Assembly (NCBI RefSeq): GCF_020382885.2
Contig: NC_058511.1
Location: 18,156,504 to 18,220,503 of the forward strand
Reading direction: 5' to 3'
Length of the DNA: 64,000 nucleotides
From: Scatophagus argus
Taxonomy: Eukaryota > Chordata > Actinopteri > Scatophagidae
Position numbers and translations under genes: made by a program. Below are positions 25,481 through 38,680 of this stretch, one piece after another; position 1 is the stretch's first letter, and the number at the start of each line of letters is the position of its first letter. Under the pieces are notes generated by a model. That model did not search any database and had not been told where the DNA came from. It saw only the letters and a program-made list of their open reading frames with translations.

Positions 25481-25940
25481 GTTTTTCAGTCGTGTGGCCG
25501 GGAACCTTCAAAGTGGGAACTGAGAAAGCGGCCGTGAATGCAGCACGTGCTGCAGGCAGCGGGCAGCGGCAGCAGGCTGGTACCCGAGCGGCACAGCGCC
25601 GCATCACGCCGACCCAAGTGCGTCAAAAGAAATCGAGAAACGCTACTATTGTCCACTTTCTACTAGTGACTCATCGCCACCAGCGGAGCCACGATGCTCT
25701 AGATCATGTAGGATTCGACTGTTTCTTTTTGAATCTCAGTTTTCTTTTTTTTCTTTTCTTTTTTGTACTTTTTACCGGATAGCCTGCAAACTGTGAAGCC
25801 TCTTGTCACGCCATCGGAGTCCCATTCATCTGGTCGCCTGTAGCCTTGAACCGAGCGGCGAACTTTTGGGAAAAGAAAAGTCACTCGTCTTCGATACCCA
25901 AAGGCGTTTGTGATATATTTGAGCTGACAGCACTGTCGTC
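25480..25940 (+). promoter_or_regulatory. enah: CpG-rich promoter and 5' UTR of putative enah
   Basis: GC content and CpG frequency rise sharply here against AT-rich surroundings, as at a vertebrate CpG-island promoter. It contains a 16-bp perfect palindrome with a CACGTG E-box at 25539-25554, and a pyrimidine-rich tract at about 25720-25775. Two minimal upstream reading frames, ATG-CTC-TAG (25694-25702) and ATG-TAG (25706-25711), would precede the main start if transcription begins upstream of them. The exact start site is not visible. Confidence 0.5.
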
Positions 25941-25945
25941 ATGAG
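25941..25945 (+). CDS. enah: putative enah first coding exon (ATG-AG, phase 2)
   Basis: The exon ends ATG-AG followed by the consensus donor GTAAGA at 25946. It thus codes for Met plus two bases of the next codon. Ena/VASP genes begin MSE, and I recall that the family splits the start of the reading frame in this way, so ATG-AG plus T-GAA-CAG would give MSEQ. The identity rests mainly on context: it lies head to head with srp9, as ENAH does in human. Ena proteins carry an N-terminal EVH1 domain, a proline-rich middle and an EVH2 tetramerisation and actin-binding tail. They promote actin filament elongation at leading edges and focal adhesions. None of those domains is in the window, so the assignment is an inference. 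Another gene with a similarly short first exon is possible. Confidence 0.6.
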
Positions 25946-27526
25946 GTAAGAAGCCTCTTATTTTCATAAACATGACATAATATTGGATAGAGGCTGAATG
26001 ATGAAAGTCAGAGGAGTTGAAGCGCCGCACAGTGTAGCGCGAAGAAAACAGATATTAGCTAAACGTGTTGCTTTGGTGTGTTACAGACAGAAACGGTGGC
26101 TTTAAAATGCTCCGACAGCGGCTTGTACTGAAGAAACCGTACGCGGTGTCTGCCCGCAATGCCATGTTAGTGTTATTTGAGGCTGAATACTGTCAGCTGG
26201 CTCGGTCAGCGTTCCACTCAGTTTGTGCTGCATTTTTTTTTGGACGTGCATGGGTTTGGAATGGCGCTCGCTCATTTCTGCTGCTACTCCCACACTGCAT
26301 AAGAGGGATTATGTTTGAGCACCGCGGATGGGGTAGCGTTTATTTGATGTCAGTCGGGAAATGACATGGGGACTGGCTGACAAATACCAATGAATATCTC
26401 TGAACACCCAGTGGACAGCCAGTCTGTGCTCATGAGAATGAGAGCGCATACCCCCACGACACTTGATGACACGTCACGTGTGTTGGGGACACCTTTTAAA
26501 ACTAGCGGTAAGAGGCTACCTGTGGCAGGTAGGGTGCACCCATCTGACGCTCATCAGTGTGCTGCTCCTCAGCACCGGATCAGACGTTCAGTCTGAGGAG
26601 ATGTATGGTATGTGTGACTGTTGTGTAACATGGATGGAGCCTTTGTTTCCCCAGAGAACATGATGTTGGCTTTTTAAGGACAACAATCACCCCAAGCTGT
26701 GTGTACTTAAAGGCAGAAAGCAATACTGATGGTTGTGTGGTCAGTCCCGAAAGATGAAAATATTGAATGTGCTGAAAAATATGTATGTTCCCGTTATTAT
26801 TTTCTTTATGAGGTCTAGAAATGACCATGTATATCTATCTCCTTGTATGAATGCTGGTAGAAAGATCATTTTGAGCTGTTTTTGACAGCTCCCCTCAGGA
26901 ATGTGTGCTTAAAATTGCTCGAGTTTGCTGCTGATGAGGCAAAAAGCTTCGCTTTTATTTGCCTCTGGTCGACACATCTAACTCAGCATGGCAGTTTCTG
27001 TTGGATGTTTCCTTTTGCATGGTGCTGTGTGATGCTTGCTCCATGCAGCCAAAGGTTCAAATGTCGAAACAGCTTCTATGGAAGTGTGTGACCTTGTTTT
27101 GTTTTGTTTTTTTTCTTCATCTGTGATCTAACTTTGTGTTAAGAAGAGAGACATGCAGTGTGGATGTGGCCTGCCCCCTTTAAGAAAGCCCCTAATTGAA
27201 TCCAGCTGTTGGAATCTCTCTGTAGGCCAAACAGCGGTTAACAATAGCTTTGGTTGTTTCAAAGAGCCGCATGTTGTGTCCATGTCCCAGAATGGAAACC
27301 ACAAGCAGCTTTTAATCTCTTACTTTTTTCCCCTCCTCTTCCTCATACTTTTTCTCATTAGATGCTTTTACCTCTTATATGTTTTGGAGCACATCTCTCC
27401 TCAAAAACTGGAGTGCCAAACCACTGATGGCAGCAAAGAGGAGGAAAGACACGGTTACTTTTTGTTCATCGGACTGTCATGCACCTTTACACAAACCGTT
27501 TTCCCTGCTGTCATTCAAAGGGAGAA

Positions 27527-27550
27527 GTGTGTGTGTGTGTGTGTGTGTGT
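27527..27550. repeat. (GT)12 microsatellite
   Basis: A perfect GT run of 24 bases. Confidence 0.95.
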
Positions 27551-28790
27551 AGAGGGGAGGTATTAACATGTCTGTGGGGTGTAACAGGTGTGTGAGTGAG
27601 AGAGTGGCAGTCCCAGCTGCTCACAGCTGACTCATGTAGGACACTTGCAGCTGCATGTTAGCGTGTCATAAGGTGGTGGCCACAGCAACAAGCCTAAGTT
27701 ATTGGTTCACTGGAGAATCAGCACATGCTTCTGGAGTTCAGTGCTCAGACGTAAGTCCCCAGCAGTCCATTCATTTCCACTAAGAGCTGACTGAATGATG
27801 AAAGATGAGAGAAGTTGAGCTTTAGTCAGCAGTAAATCAAATTTCCCTGCTTTGATCAGCTGATGTCAAGTTTCAGACAGCCAATCAGCGCTGCTAAGTT
27901 CTTAAAAAAGCAATTTGAACATTTACTTCATAATGATACATTAAAGCAAAAAACCTTGTCCTTTCAATTTATTTTAAAGAGCTTATGCAGGCTATTAGTT
28001 TTGTGCCCCATCTTCATCATTCCTAGTGGTTAATGAAGTAAGCTGATCTCTCATAAATCCAGCAAAGTTCCTTTTAACATCAACATGAGCAGAACAAATG
28101 AGAATATTTTGTGGGCGCTCTGGTAAACAAACAAAACCAAAACAATAAACCTTACAGAAGCTACAACTTGGTGCTTGGGATGGATAGATCAATTGAAAAA
28201 AATGAATTTTAAAAATGTGCTGCAGCATCCTGTCTCTTATCTCACTCCTGCCTACAACACTGTGTGCTTGGTTACATGTCGCACGTAAAAGCTTGTCAAC
28301 ACTGAATCTGCAAAGTAGTAACATAGTGGAGTAAAATGTAGTGGAGTGGAAGTATAAAGGAGCAGAAAATGGCACAACTCAAGTCCAAGCACCTCAAAAG
28401 TGTACTTAAGTACAGTATTTAACTAAATTGTACTTAGTTACATTCCGTAACTGGTAATGGATTTAAATTTTAACTCTTAAGATTTTTATTTTTACTTCAA
28501 ATATATATCTGGTCCATACCTGTCAGTCTCTTTGATATACCGATAGTCAGTATCGGCCCTGAAGAGACCATGTTATCTGAACTTTGGTGCAACACAAAAT
28601 GGCACATACTGTAGATGCAACCAGAGCGTGTCAAAAAAAGGCCCAGCAGATATCTAGCAGCAAATGGCTCAGACTGCTGGTTTTATCCTAAAGGTCAAAG
28701 ATACCTGGCCGGAGCACATTCCTGAACCATGACGGTGAGAATCTATATTTAACGGTGGTCAGCTTTGTTTGCCTGCATTGTGTCGGGCAG

Positions 28791-28880
28791 CACGCAATGC
28801 CGATGTCAGCTTATCCTGGGCCGTTTGATAAGCGGCATCGTCGGGGTGAGCGTGACACTTAACAGGGCTGTGAAGTGTCA
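28791..28880. repeat. nested inverted repeats
   Basis: Arms CGATG...GCTTATC (28801-28815) and GATAAGC...CATCG (28827-28840) can pair across an 11-base loop with a small internal bulge. Outer arms CACGC (28791-28795) and GCGTG (28850-28854) enclose them. An adjacent perfect 8-bp pair, TGACACTT (28853-28860) and AAGTGTCA (28873-28880), follows. No coding frame; function unknown. Confidence 0.7.
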
Positions 28881-31800
28881 TGGTAACAAGCCTTGACAAC
28901 TGCTGAAAGGCCTCATGCCTCCCAGGTGCTGCAGGTTTCACACCACAGATGAATGACAGGAGCTGAGGCCAGGCTCCATGCAGCCTTTGAATCTATCAAG
29001 CTGCTGCCCCGGAGGAACTTTATGTAGAGAAAAACAGCGTCAGTCAGGAATTGAACTGCAGCCAGTTATGTTATCCTATCTAAATGAAGTATTAATGAGG
29101 TCATCCTGAGGCTAATTAGAAACAAGAATACATTTGTCTAAGACTAAAGACACAACCCCTGAGTCGAGTCGCTTCTTGAGTTTTATAGAGTCCAGACAGA
29201 GAATGAGATGCAAAGAAACAATCAGAGAGAGTAGCTGAGTCAAGGTATAGATCTTCTCTTCGGGAGAGATTAATAGATCATGACGCTTTAACATCACTAT
29301 AAGAAGTATGACTCAGTTACCATGGGGCATATCGTCCAAACTCACAGCCAGTTTCAATACAGCAGTGTTTGTTGAACTCCTGGGGCTTCAGAGATCTTCA
29401 ACAACAATTATTTCTTTGTCCATGTCAGAGTGTTTGTAGTCGAGTTTTGTCTGCTTTGCATCTTTTATCATCAAAATTGACTGTGAGCTTTGCCAAGCAC
29501 ACTTAAAAAACTGTTCTCAAGGCTGTGTCCAGACTGGCAAATGTGATACCAAAGACACTTTTACGAACCATTTCAATGGGCCATTAAGTTTATAAATCTC
29601 ATCAATAGTATTTTGTGCATGATCATCCCTGTCATAGTGTCTCTCCGGATCAGCTGTTAAGCCATGCTGTGCGCTTGATGTGACTTTATATTGTTCTTAT
29701 GCCAGTGATAATCAGTGAGAATCATGAAGAATTCATGTGAAATGTCAAAAAGAAATCATTTTAAACAGACTAATCAGCAGGAAGAGCCTCAGCTAAATCC
29801 ATACAGTCTCTTGATTTCTCAATGTTCTCCTTTTCTCTGTTGCCCTACAACCAAATACAGCCTGTTTGCTACTGTGAAGGTGGATTGAGCTGTGAAATGT
29901 TAAGTGCATGCGACAGCAGGACAGGAAGACGAATTTATTGTGCTTGGGAGATTTCCTTTGAAGTTGTTGGGAAGATTTTGATCGTGGTTTCTCCCCGCTA
30001 CCATCTGCTCCTCGCACTCCTCCTCATCTCCCTCGCTTCTCCTCTCCTCCCTCTGCAGCCAATGCATCCTTAATCTCACTCTCACATTTCCCCCTCTGTC
30101 TGCTCCAGAAAGGGACGCTTTACGTTTATCTTCTCCTCTCCAGGTCTTTTGTAAAATGATTATTTCCATCCATCGCACGTGTCTTATGTTTCAGCCGCCT
30201 GCTGATCAGCTGTTTGCTAAGGTAAAGTCACCAAGGAGAGAGTCATCACGGTTTGAGGCAATCACAATTTTTTTAGGATTATTGCTCACAGTGAAAGACC
30301 TTGAGATCTGAGCATAGCCACATGCAGTGGCACCAAGCCACTGCAGTCAGAATCAATTCAGGTATTTCTGTTTTGGTAAATGGTAGATAGAGAGCTTATT
30401 AAACCTGAGCATACTCAACACTTTCTTACTGAGATCATAGTCCTGTCCTACTGTTAGCAGCTGAGCAGCTCCACTGTTACAGCTGAAGGTTAAATGCCTT
30501 GCTTAAGGATGTCTCAACAATGGCCACAAGAGGAGCCTTACTCATTCACTTCAGTGATACAGCGTGTCCTAGCTGACCCGGTGATTCAAACCAACAACCT
30601 TCCTGTCACAAGCTCTCTAATCTCTGGGCTATCACCTGTGTATATTGATACTGGTGTTTAACTCATTTCCATTCTCCTGTCTTTTCATGAAGAGTCACTC
30701 TGTGGAGACTCACGGTATCGCAGAGCAGGTTGAGAAAATGCCTCATTTTTAGGGGAATATTATTCTTGCAATGCAACCTGACCATCATAAATAAAGTAGG
30801 TCGTGCAGAGAGCATCATGCCACATCGCCTTGTGTTTACCTCGCCTTGGTGTGTTACACCAAGTTCCACTGCTGTCCCTCTAACAGTTCTGTTACCAAGC
30901 ATGGATCTGATGCCACTACTCTCTGTTGTTTCAAATTTAAAAGCTCTATAATACTCTATAATGCTCCTTTTTTTGGTCTCTGCTGCTCCGAGTCCTTCTC
31001 CTCTTGGTGATTCGCTCTTTCTGAGTCACGCCCACTGTCCTTCATGTTTGTTTCCTGGGTGCACCCCTTGCATATGGAAGAAGTGGAAGTGAACGTCAGT
31101 GTCATCCAAACGACGAGTAGGCCCAGGCAGCTGTTCTTGCCTGCCGGGCGTTGCCGACTGTCGCACCACCTCCAGTCCCCGTGAGTCAGCTGCAGCATCA
31201 TCAGCCAGGAAACGCCAGTCCTCAAGGTTTTGCTCATCAGCTCATAATCACCTTCCTTTCCTTCACTCAAGTCAAATGAAGTATTCGTGGCATAATGGCT
31301 AATTGACCTCACTTCACAGACAGGATGTGAATTGAGGAATAGTCAGTATGTTAGAATGTGAGATCAGGAGGATTATGTTAAAACCATAAGATGTTATGGA
31401 AAGAACAAGACTTAACTGACACATTGTCTTCTGGGTGCCTGAATTCATCAGTTTAGTAATAATTTAGCCTCAGCTGTTGAAAACTGTTTTTCATTTCTAT
31501 AATTATTGATGTAGTATCAAGACTTCATCATGAATAAAACTTCAGCTTGCATTTACTACGCGTATTTATTTGCATTGGCCTTTTTAGCTTTAGGCAATAA
31601 CGCAAATATTTATTTCAAACCCTCATGTCTTTAATGGATCCCACTTTAATGGATCTTACTGACCTGAAGGTGGACAACTTTTTCCTCTGCGTCTCGTCCA
31701 TCCTAGATCACAAAGACGTGGTACTCGATCAGCAGCCCTGTCTCACTGACACTTCTGTTCTTCCACGCAAGCCTCCACACGCCCGCCAAGGCTGCACACT

Positions 31801-34800
31801 TTTTAATTTTTTCACATTGCAGCCGTAGATTCACAATAACTTATAATATAATTCTATCATGTTGGCAGCGTTGATTGTAGCTGTAACTGTTCTGACAACC
31901 AAACATAAAGAATGACAGAATTACTCTCCAAGAGGTATATTTGATTTAATGAAACATTATGCTGCTTTTCGCTGCTTCCCAATTTTAATATAATGTAATG
32001 CTCCTTTGAGGGGTGAACAGTATTAGTGTCCACTTAAAAAGTTCATAGACTACAGCCTCTGATTGTAGTAGGTGTTTGCTCTCCTCTAAATATTCCCATT
32101 GGTGTGTGATTGACAGGAGACTTGTGTGCTTAATCTGTGAGGCGTTGTCCTCACCTTCCTGTGGGTTTGGTGAGCTCCTGCCACTGACATCACTGACTGT
32201 GGGAAGGTGAACCCACAGTTTGGTGTTTGCAACTGGGACAGGGTTAGCTCAGAAACATTTGTCACTGGTGAGGCCTGTCCTCTTAAAACATCTACTTGTT
32301 CGCAAGAAATACTGAAATTAAATGGCAGATTGCCTTGAAATGCAGTGTTATGAGTAATAATAGCAATAATATCTGTATGTTGTTTTGTCCAGCATTTTAC
32401 TTTGTGGCATACAGGGAACACTGCAGGATCCAGGTTCTTTGGCAGGCCTTCAGACATTTAATCCTGGGCCCATTAGAAGAGAGCTAGCTTCATTTCCAGA
32501 AGGCAGCAGAATAATCTGAACAACCTTGTATTGAGAGCTGTTTATGTTTTTAATCCCATAATATTATATAATAATATTACTGTCTTCTCTGAAAGGCCCA
32601 GGTTTCCTCAGACTTGTTATACCTGTCCACATACTTTTTTTTCCTTGGAAAAGTACAGAGAGTAAACTTCCCTGGCTGGAAAAATTCCCAAGCTCTACCA
32701 TGTGTACCGTACGCCTGTGTGTTTGCCTGTGTGTTTGCCTGTGTGTGTTTGAGCTGTGCACCAGTGTGTGAGGACCGGCCGCTGTATCTCCACCCTCGCT
32801 GCGTGCTCGAGCGCTTGGGACGGTGCCTGTCAACTGTACACGTCTGTTGTCAAGAAGCGGGGGATCTGTCCAGCTGTGTGTCCGTGGTGGCCAGACTTGC
32901 ACGATGAGCTGCGACAGCTCGTGAATGTGCATTTCTTCTCTTTGCTCCGTCAGCCTCTTCTGTGTGCCCCCCCACCAAATTTGTCTTCTTCAGAGATCAT
33001 GTTTATGCCGTTGCAGCTCTTTGGGTCAGCATGCAATGAGGGGAGTGATGGGGATGACGACAGAAGAGGGGAAGTAAATGTGACACAGAAACAGATTTAT
33101 TTCATTCTTTGTTTCTTTGTTGAGTTTGAAAGAAATATATAATAATAATAGAGGCCCTCTCTAGAAGCAGTATTTGGTTTGTCCTTTCTGGGCTGCCGTA
33201 GAAACATGGTGGTGCAACATGGTGGACTCCATGGAAGAGGATCTACTCCCTCTGTAGATATAAGAGACTTATTCTTAGTTTCAGGTTATTATACATTAAT
33301 GAAAACATAACATAGTGAATATTATATTCCATTTGTGCTCCTAAATCCTACATACTGGACCTTTTTGTCCGGTCATTGTTTTGTTGCTCTCCTCAGACGA
33401 AACTTCAAGGCATGATGGGGAAACGCTGATGTTTTGTAGTCACCTTTAATTTTTCGCTTCACTGGAGAGATTTTGATTTTTGCGCTGTGAAGTTTTATTG
33501 TGACAACAGAAGTATTGCGTGATTGACAATGACCTTTTATCAGCCAGAGTGACAGGATCCGATCGGCTTATAGCGCACAAGCCTCTCATAGACTGCATAT
33601 GGCACAATCCATGATAGTTCTAGTCTGCACAATGAAGAATACTTTTGACTGGCAATCCTGTTATACAGAAGAACAACAATTTTTTGAGACTGAGCACATA
33701 TTTAAAAGACTGGTCAAATGATATTTAACAGGATGTGAGTGTTCTTGTAGAGGCTGTGGCTCCTGTTTGTGTGACAAGAGCCTGCTATGTGCTCATTTTT
33801 CTGTGTGTAACAGCTGCAACAAAATGAAGTGGTGGAGGAGATGTGATCAAGGAGATCAAGCATTCTGTCCATGTTCAAGGTCTTGAGAAGAGCTCATGTC
33901 AACACAAGTGGGACATCTTGTGTTTTTGTTGTCACGTTATATCAGAACGTTTACAGTACTAGTTTAAAATTTAACTCAATACTTGTTTTGATACCACAAC
34001 AACAACAACAAAAAAAGTCCTAGCCCCACAAAATGGGATCTGACACTTTCAGTATTGTCAGATGCAGATATTTTGCATATACTATTGTTTTAAACACGTT
34101 ATCGAAAAAGTATCAGTACTTACATAATTTGACAACCCTACTGCGTTTACCATGTGGTTTAGGGCCTCTAAAGAAATCAACGTGTACATAAGCATTTTGA
34201 TCAACACAGGCACAGGCCTGACTGCTGCACATCCTTCCAGTTGATCGATGCTGACCGTGCAGAAGGTGTGAAAGTGGCCACCAAGCAGCCGAGTAGCTAA
34301 GAATCAACGGGAAAGCGGCAGCAGTGAATTTCCCTCTTCTCGCATCTTCCCTCTGTTGTTTGGTTAGAAGATACCAGAGAGAGTCAGTCAGGAGGTAGAT
34401 TAAAATGGATTACAAAACTTTAATGTTTAATTCATCTTTAAGAAGGAGACAGATGCAACACACACGCAAGCAGACACATCAATTCAGCAGTGCTTACATT
34501 GTCAGGATAATTTTTAAAAATAAATACAAATAGTTTTTTTTGGCGGGGTGTGTGTGTTTGCGTGGGTGGATGAAGTTTTGCTGGTCACTACTGACAAATG
34601 TGTGTCTGTGTTATGTTTTTTCGTACTGGCAGACTCACTTTTTCATTAAATAATAACACAACCAACATACATATGACATCTCTTCCTCTCATTCTGTTTG
34701 CAGAAGTGATCCTGCCACTTTATATGGAAACTTTAAAATCAACTGCTCTTTTGCCTGTCAGCACCTTAAACTATAACTATATATATAACTATAACTATAA

Positions 34801-35895
34801 GATTTCCTTATTGCTTGTGTGAAGAGTTTCCATTTAAAATATCCAATAAAACTAATAGTGAAATGGTGCCTCGTTGATCTCGACAGAAATGTTTGTATTA
34901 TGGGTTCAGAGTTCAACCCTCTCAGCTGCCTGCATGACAGTGACAGCAGTAGCTTTAGTGTTTGTTAAAGAAAAAAAAAGGTACTATTAAGTACTTGTTG
35001 GTTTTCCTTCTTTTTAAATGACGTTGTATTTAGGAATCATCGGATGATTGTTGTGAAGTTCAGGCCAAGTGTGCAAGCATACACACATGCATGCACGCAC
35101 ACACACGTACGCACAACAAAGTGTTATGTGTCTGCCGTGCTGCCCTCCCCACATAGTTCTGTCATCAGAAGTGGTCACCCTGGAAACACAACAACGCTGC
35201 CAAATTGACAGTCTTTGTTCAGCCGATTGTAGGCTGTAGCTCGATCCTGAATGAGCGGAGAGGAGAAATAAGAGTTGCAGCTCCAGGAAGACGGAGAAGG
35301 CAACAGACAGGCGAGGGAGGGAGTGTAAAGAGCGAGTTGTGAAACAGGTCATCCACATTGCAGTCAGGCCTCATTTGGCCTCCATAATGAAGCGACCCTG
35401 GACAAACCTCTCCATCTTTGTTCTCCTGGACAATGGCTGTGCACTGGGAGAGAGAATCATCTGACACATGAACTCCTCTCGGTCAGCTGTGCTCAACAGG
35501 CTCAACAGAGCTGGCGGAGGGTGGATAGTTTAGTTATTTCACTTCATTGAAATAAAGTTTATTTTTCTGTCACAGCTGGTATCAATCTGACATAGACCAA
35601 ACATCTTTTAAAACTACTGGAATTTGCATACTTACATTTGCAGTACTTCACCTCCCTTTAAAGATGATTGTTGTTAAAAGAATACTTGAGTACGATACTA
35701 TCATATTCTTGGAAAAGCAAAGAAAAAAAAAAAGAGAGCACACTTCGAACCCAGACAGACCTGTTTGACCTGACAGGTAGGCGAGCAGGACAGAAAGGTG
35801 AAGGAAGAACAAGGAGTTTTATTAGAGAGATGCAGTATACCATCTTATGCTGTGAGCTGTCTACAAAGCTGAGAAATACATCAGGCATTCACCTT

Positions 35896-35897
<2 letters not shown>

Positions 35898-35945
<48 letters not shown>
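35898..35945. repeat. compound (TC)n(AC)n microsatellite
   Basis: A TC run at 35898-35932 passes directly into an AC run ending near 35945. Confidence 0.95.
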
Positions 35946-35946
<1 letters not shown>

Positions 35947-36056
35947 CAAGAGCCTCTTTAATGCAGGGTTGGGGGTAATTGTGGGAAAATGGTTTTCTAA
36001 TTACTTATTGTCAGAGTGAGGCACGTTCCAGTTCTGTGTTGAAGCACAAGAACAGC

Positions 36057-36077
36057 TGTGTGTGTGTGTGTGTGTGT
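36057..36077. repeat. (GT)n microsatellite
   Basis: A GT dinucleotide run of about 21 bases. Confidence 0.9.
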
Positions 36078-36278
36078 TTTAGTGTGTGTGCATGCTGCTG
36101 AAGTATTCATTTGGCTGGGTAAGGTGGCACTTTGCACCCAGCTCGTAGCAGCTCTGTGTTTACTTTGATCTTTGGTGTATTTTTTCTTTACAGATTTTAG
36201 ACTTTCTTATGGAGTATTTGATTATTAGCTCTTCTATAATGATATGTTGAAGAAGTGAATAATATACATGCACATAGA

Positions 36279-36303
36279 CACACACACACACACACACACA
36301 CAC
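36279..36303. repeat. (AC)n microsatellite
   Basis: A perfect AC run of about 25 bases. Confidence 0.95.
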
Positions 36304-38660
36304 TCAACATGTTGGTGTATATCTTCTTTTGTGAAATAAAAAATATTAATATTCCCCAAAGCAAGACATTGCAAAAGTATTGGTCTGGAATCAGCACTGA
36401 AATAGTCGAGTATTGCTGTATTTTCACCAGCGTTCTGATGATCAATATGAATCAGCATTTGATAATCTATAACTCAATTGATCTGAGTGAATATTGGTTA
36501 ATTATAGAAAAACAATGCATAATTACACCCCTCACGATGCTGTTTTCAGGATAAAATCTTAATGACGTGTGCCTGTGTAACACGACATAACTTCACGAGT
36601 CAAAGACAAACAGCATTTAGAATGAGGGAAATCCTATCCACAGTTAGCTGACTTTGATCTAAAGGGAGACCCACATGGTTACCCAGAACAGAGTGTGTAT
36701 AGCACAGGACAGCCAGCTGAGGTCTTCCAGTCCTCTTATTTGTTGCAGCTACACCTCTTCTCTTCAACAAGACACTTATTAAACTTTCAGAGGTCTCTGG
36801 TGTAATTCTTTTCTCTATGGCTCCTGACAGCCCACAGCCACACAGCTGTTGCTCAGAAGCAGCCTGCTTATCACCTGCTCGACACTTGAGAACACACACA
36901 CACACAAAAAAACAGTTGTACATTAGCTGTTAGTTTGACCGAGAGACCGCTCTAATTACTCTGGACAGTTACTGTTGTTCTGTCTTACCTTTACTGCAGG
37001 TTCTACCCTAACTCTGTGTTTGGGAGCAAATTCTGCTGTTTTTGAATAGTGTGTGTACATGTTCTTCTTTCCTACCTTTATCTTTGTGTCAGTCAGTGTC
37101 TGCTGAGTGCGGGCTAGAAGAGGTCAGACGGTAATCTCCACCGTGGACATTAGTCAGATTAGACAAGATTACTGCTTTCTCCTCTGGACCTCAGAGTTCA
37201 GCACTTGATTGTTTTTTTTTAACCTTTGTCTGGTCCCAAAATGATTTGTTTTGTTCACAGTCTGCTCGATCAACCAGGATTACATTTTGGCTAACAGGGA
37301 ATATGAATATTCTCTTTGTTTTATCTGTAAACATTTTATTGGTGTAAAGAAATGGCAACACATCAGCGGATGCATGCTGTTTGTGTGTATGTGTTTGCGT
37401 ACACCTGAGCTGTTGGCTGCTTGTGTAACACATCAGCATGAGGCAGGGTTAAGATGACAATCAGATGGGATTAGAGGGGTCAGACCTGGACGAGAACCCA
37501 ATCTGTTTTACCGTAGCCAGGTCAGACACTCACTGCTTTCCTCTGCACAGCCTCACCTCACTGCTGTATTTTACCATCAGTCCATCCACACTCTGGCAGT
37601 GTGGCTTTTATAGAATTTTTTTTTTTTTTCAGTTCCACCTTCTCTGCAGTCATGGTGATTCAGTGTATTGCTCATGGACACTTTCGTAGGGATGTCCAGT
37701 CATTTATTTAACTGTGGTCACATGTTTTCCTCCAGCTGCAGCGAGCGCACTTCAAGTACACTGAGTGAAGCCAGTCCAATTTAGATAAGATATGCTTGAC
37801 AGTTAAATAGCATTAAATTGGATGTGTTGACAACAGATGTTACTGCAGCCTTGTGAAATCTTTTAATGATATAATTCAAAATTATAAGCTGTTCTATGAA
37901 AAGACACCCGCCTGCATCCTGAACCTGCGCTCAGTTCTTTTTTGTAATTTGCACTGAACGACCTTAATTATTCAAATCCGTGGTAGTTTTTCAGCTTCTC
38001 CACTATGAGTGTATCGTGTTTTTGCAGATCATATTCCCAGTGTTGCTGTCAGCATTGCTGTATTATCAGTGTAAGTGCTGTATCCACACATGTAACCTCA
38101 GGCAGCAGATGTCACTGGTAGTAAAAACTGGAAGAGGCTTATGTGGCAGACTGTAATGCTTCTGCCAACCTAATGCCCAATACCCTGCCTGCCAGTGTGT
38201 TCGTGTGTGTGTTTGTGAAGCTGAACCATTGGCAGGCCAGTGTAATGATTTGCTCTTTTGCTCTGATTTTGGTTGAAGAACACTGACTGTCTGAGTGTAA
38301 ATGTGTCTGAAGAGGAAAAACAGGTGGCTGCTCTGTTTGTCCATCTGTCCCCCCCCTCCACAGCAGCTGTCTGTCCTTTCCCCCTTTCTCCTCTGTGTGT
38401 TGTCTCTGCTCCTGTCGAGGGTCACAAACTACAATCTGGACACGTCAGTCAGTCCATACATTCCCGTAAAACACACTTGGTGCGCTTTGTGCTGTAGACC
38501 TGGTAATAGTGACTTCCCTCATCTGCTTATTTGCCTGTGTCTGCTGAGAGTAGTGTATCATAGCTGCTTTAAGTAGCGCTGATGTGCCACTTTCCAATTT
38601 AGTCTTGGTGCCCCTGCAGTCTCTTCTTTTATTCTCTTCAACAAATCTAACAAGTATTTT

Positions 38661-38680
38661 GTGTGTGTGTGTGTGTGTGT
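38661..38680. repeat. (GT)10 microsatellite
   Basis: A perfect GT run of 20 bases. Confidence 0.92.

Larger units (their letters stand above)
25946..35000 (+). other. enah: putative enah intron 1, first section
   Basis: No exon with recognisable protein similarity was found on either strand. It contains a GT microsatellite at 27527-27550 and a block of nested inverted repeats at 28791-28880. Open frames of up to 137 codons (for example 27153-27566, which runs into the GT repeat) show no domain and no splice support. Moderately complex stretches, such as 28730-29030, stand out from the AT-rich background and may be regulatory. Confidence 0.5.

Noticed and set aside
25471..25782. A 103-codon open frame over the CpG-rich region
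   Set aside because: It overlaps the likely leader of the putative enah exon and reads into a T-rich tract (Phe/Leu tail). It is most simply explained by GC-rich DNA lacking stops.
27153..27566. A 137-codon plus-strand open frame with a hydrophobic stretch
   Set aside because: It runs into the GT microsatellite (CVCVCV tail). No domain was recognised and nothing supports expression.
30956..31312. A 118-codon minus-strand open frame with an acidic, Gln-rich N-terminal end
   Set aside because: No similarity to a known domain, no flanking splice pattern joining it to another exon, and it lies within the putative intron.
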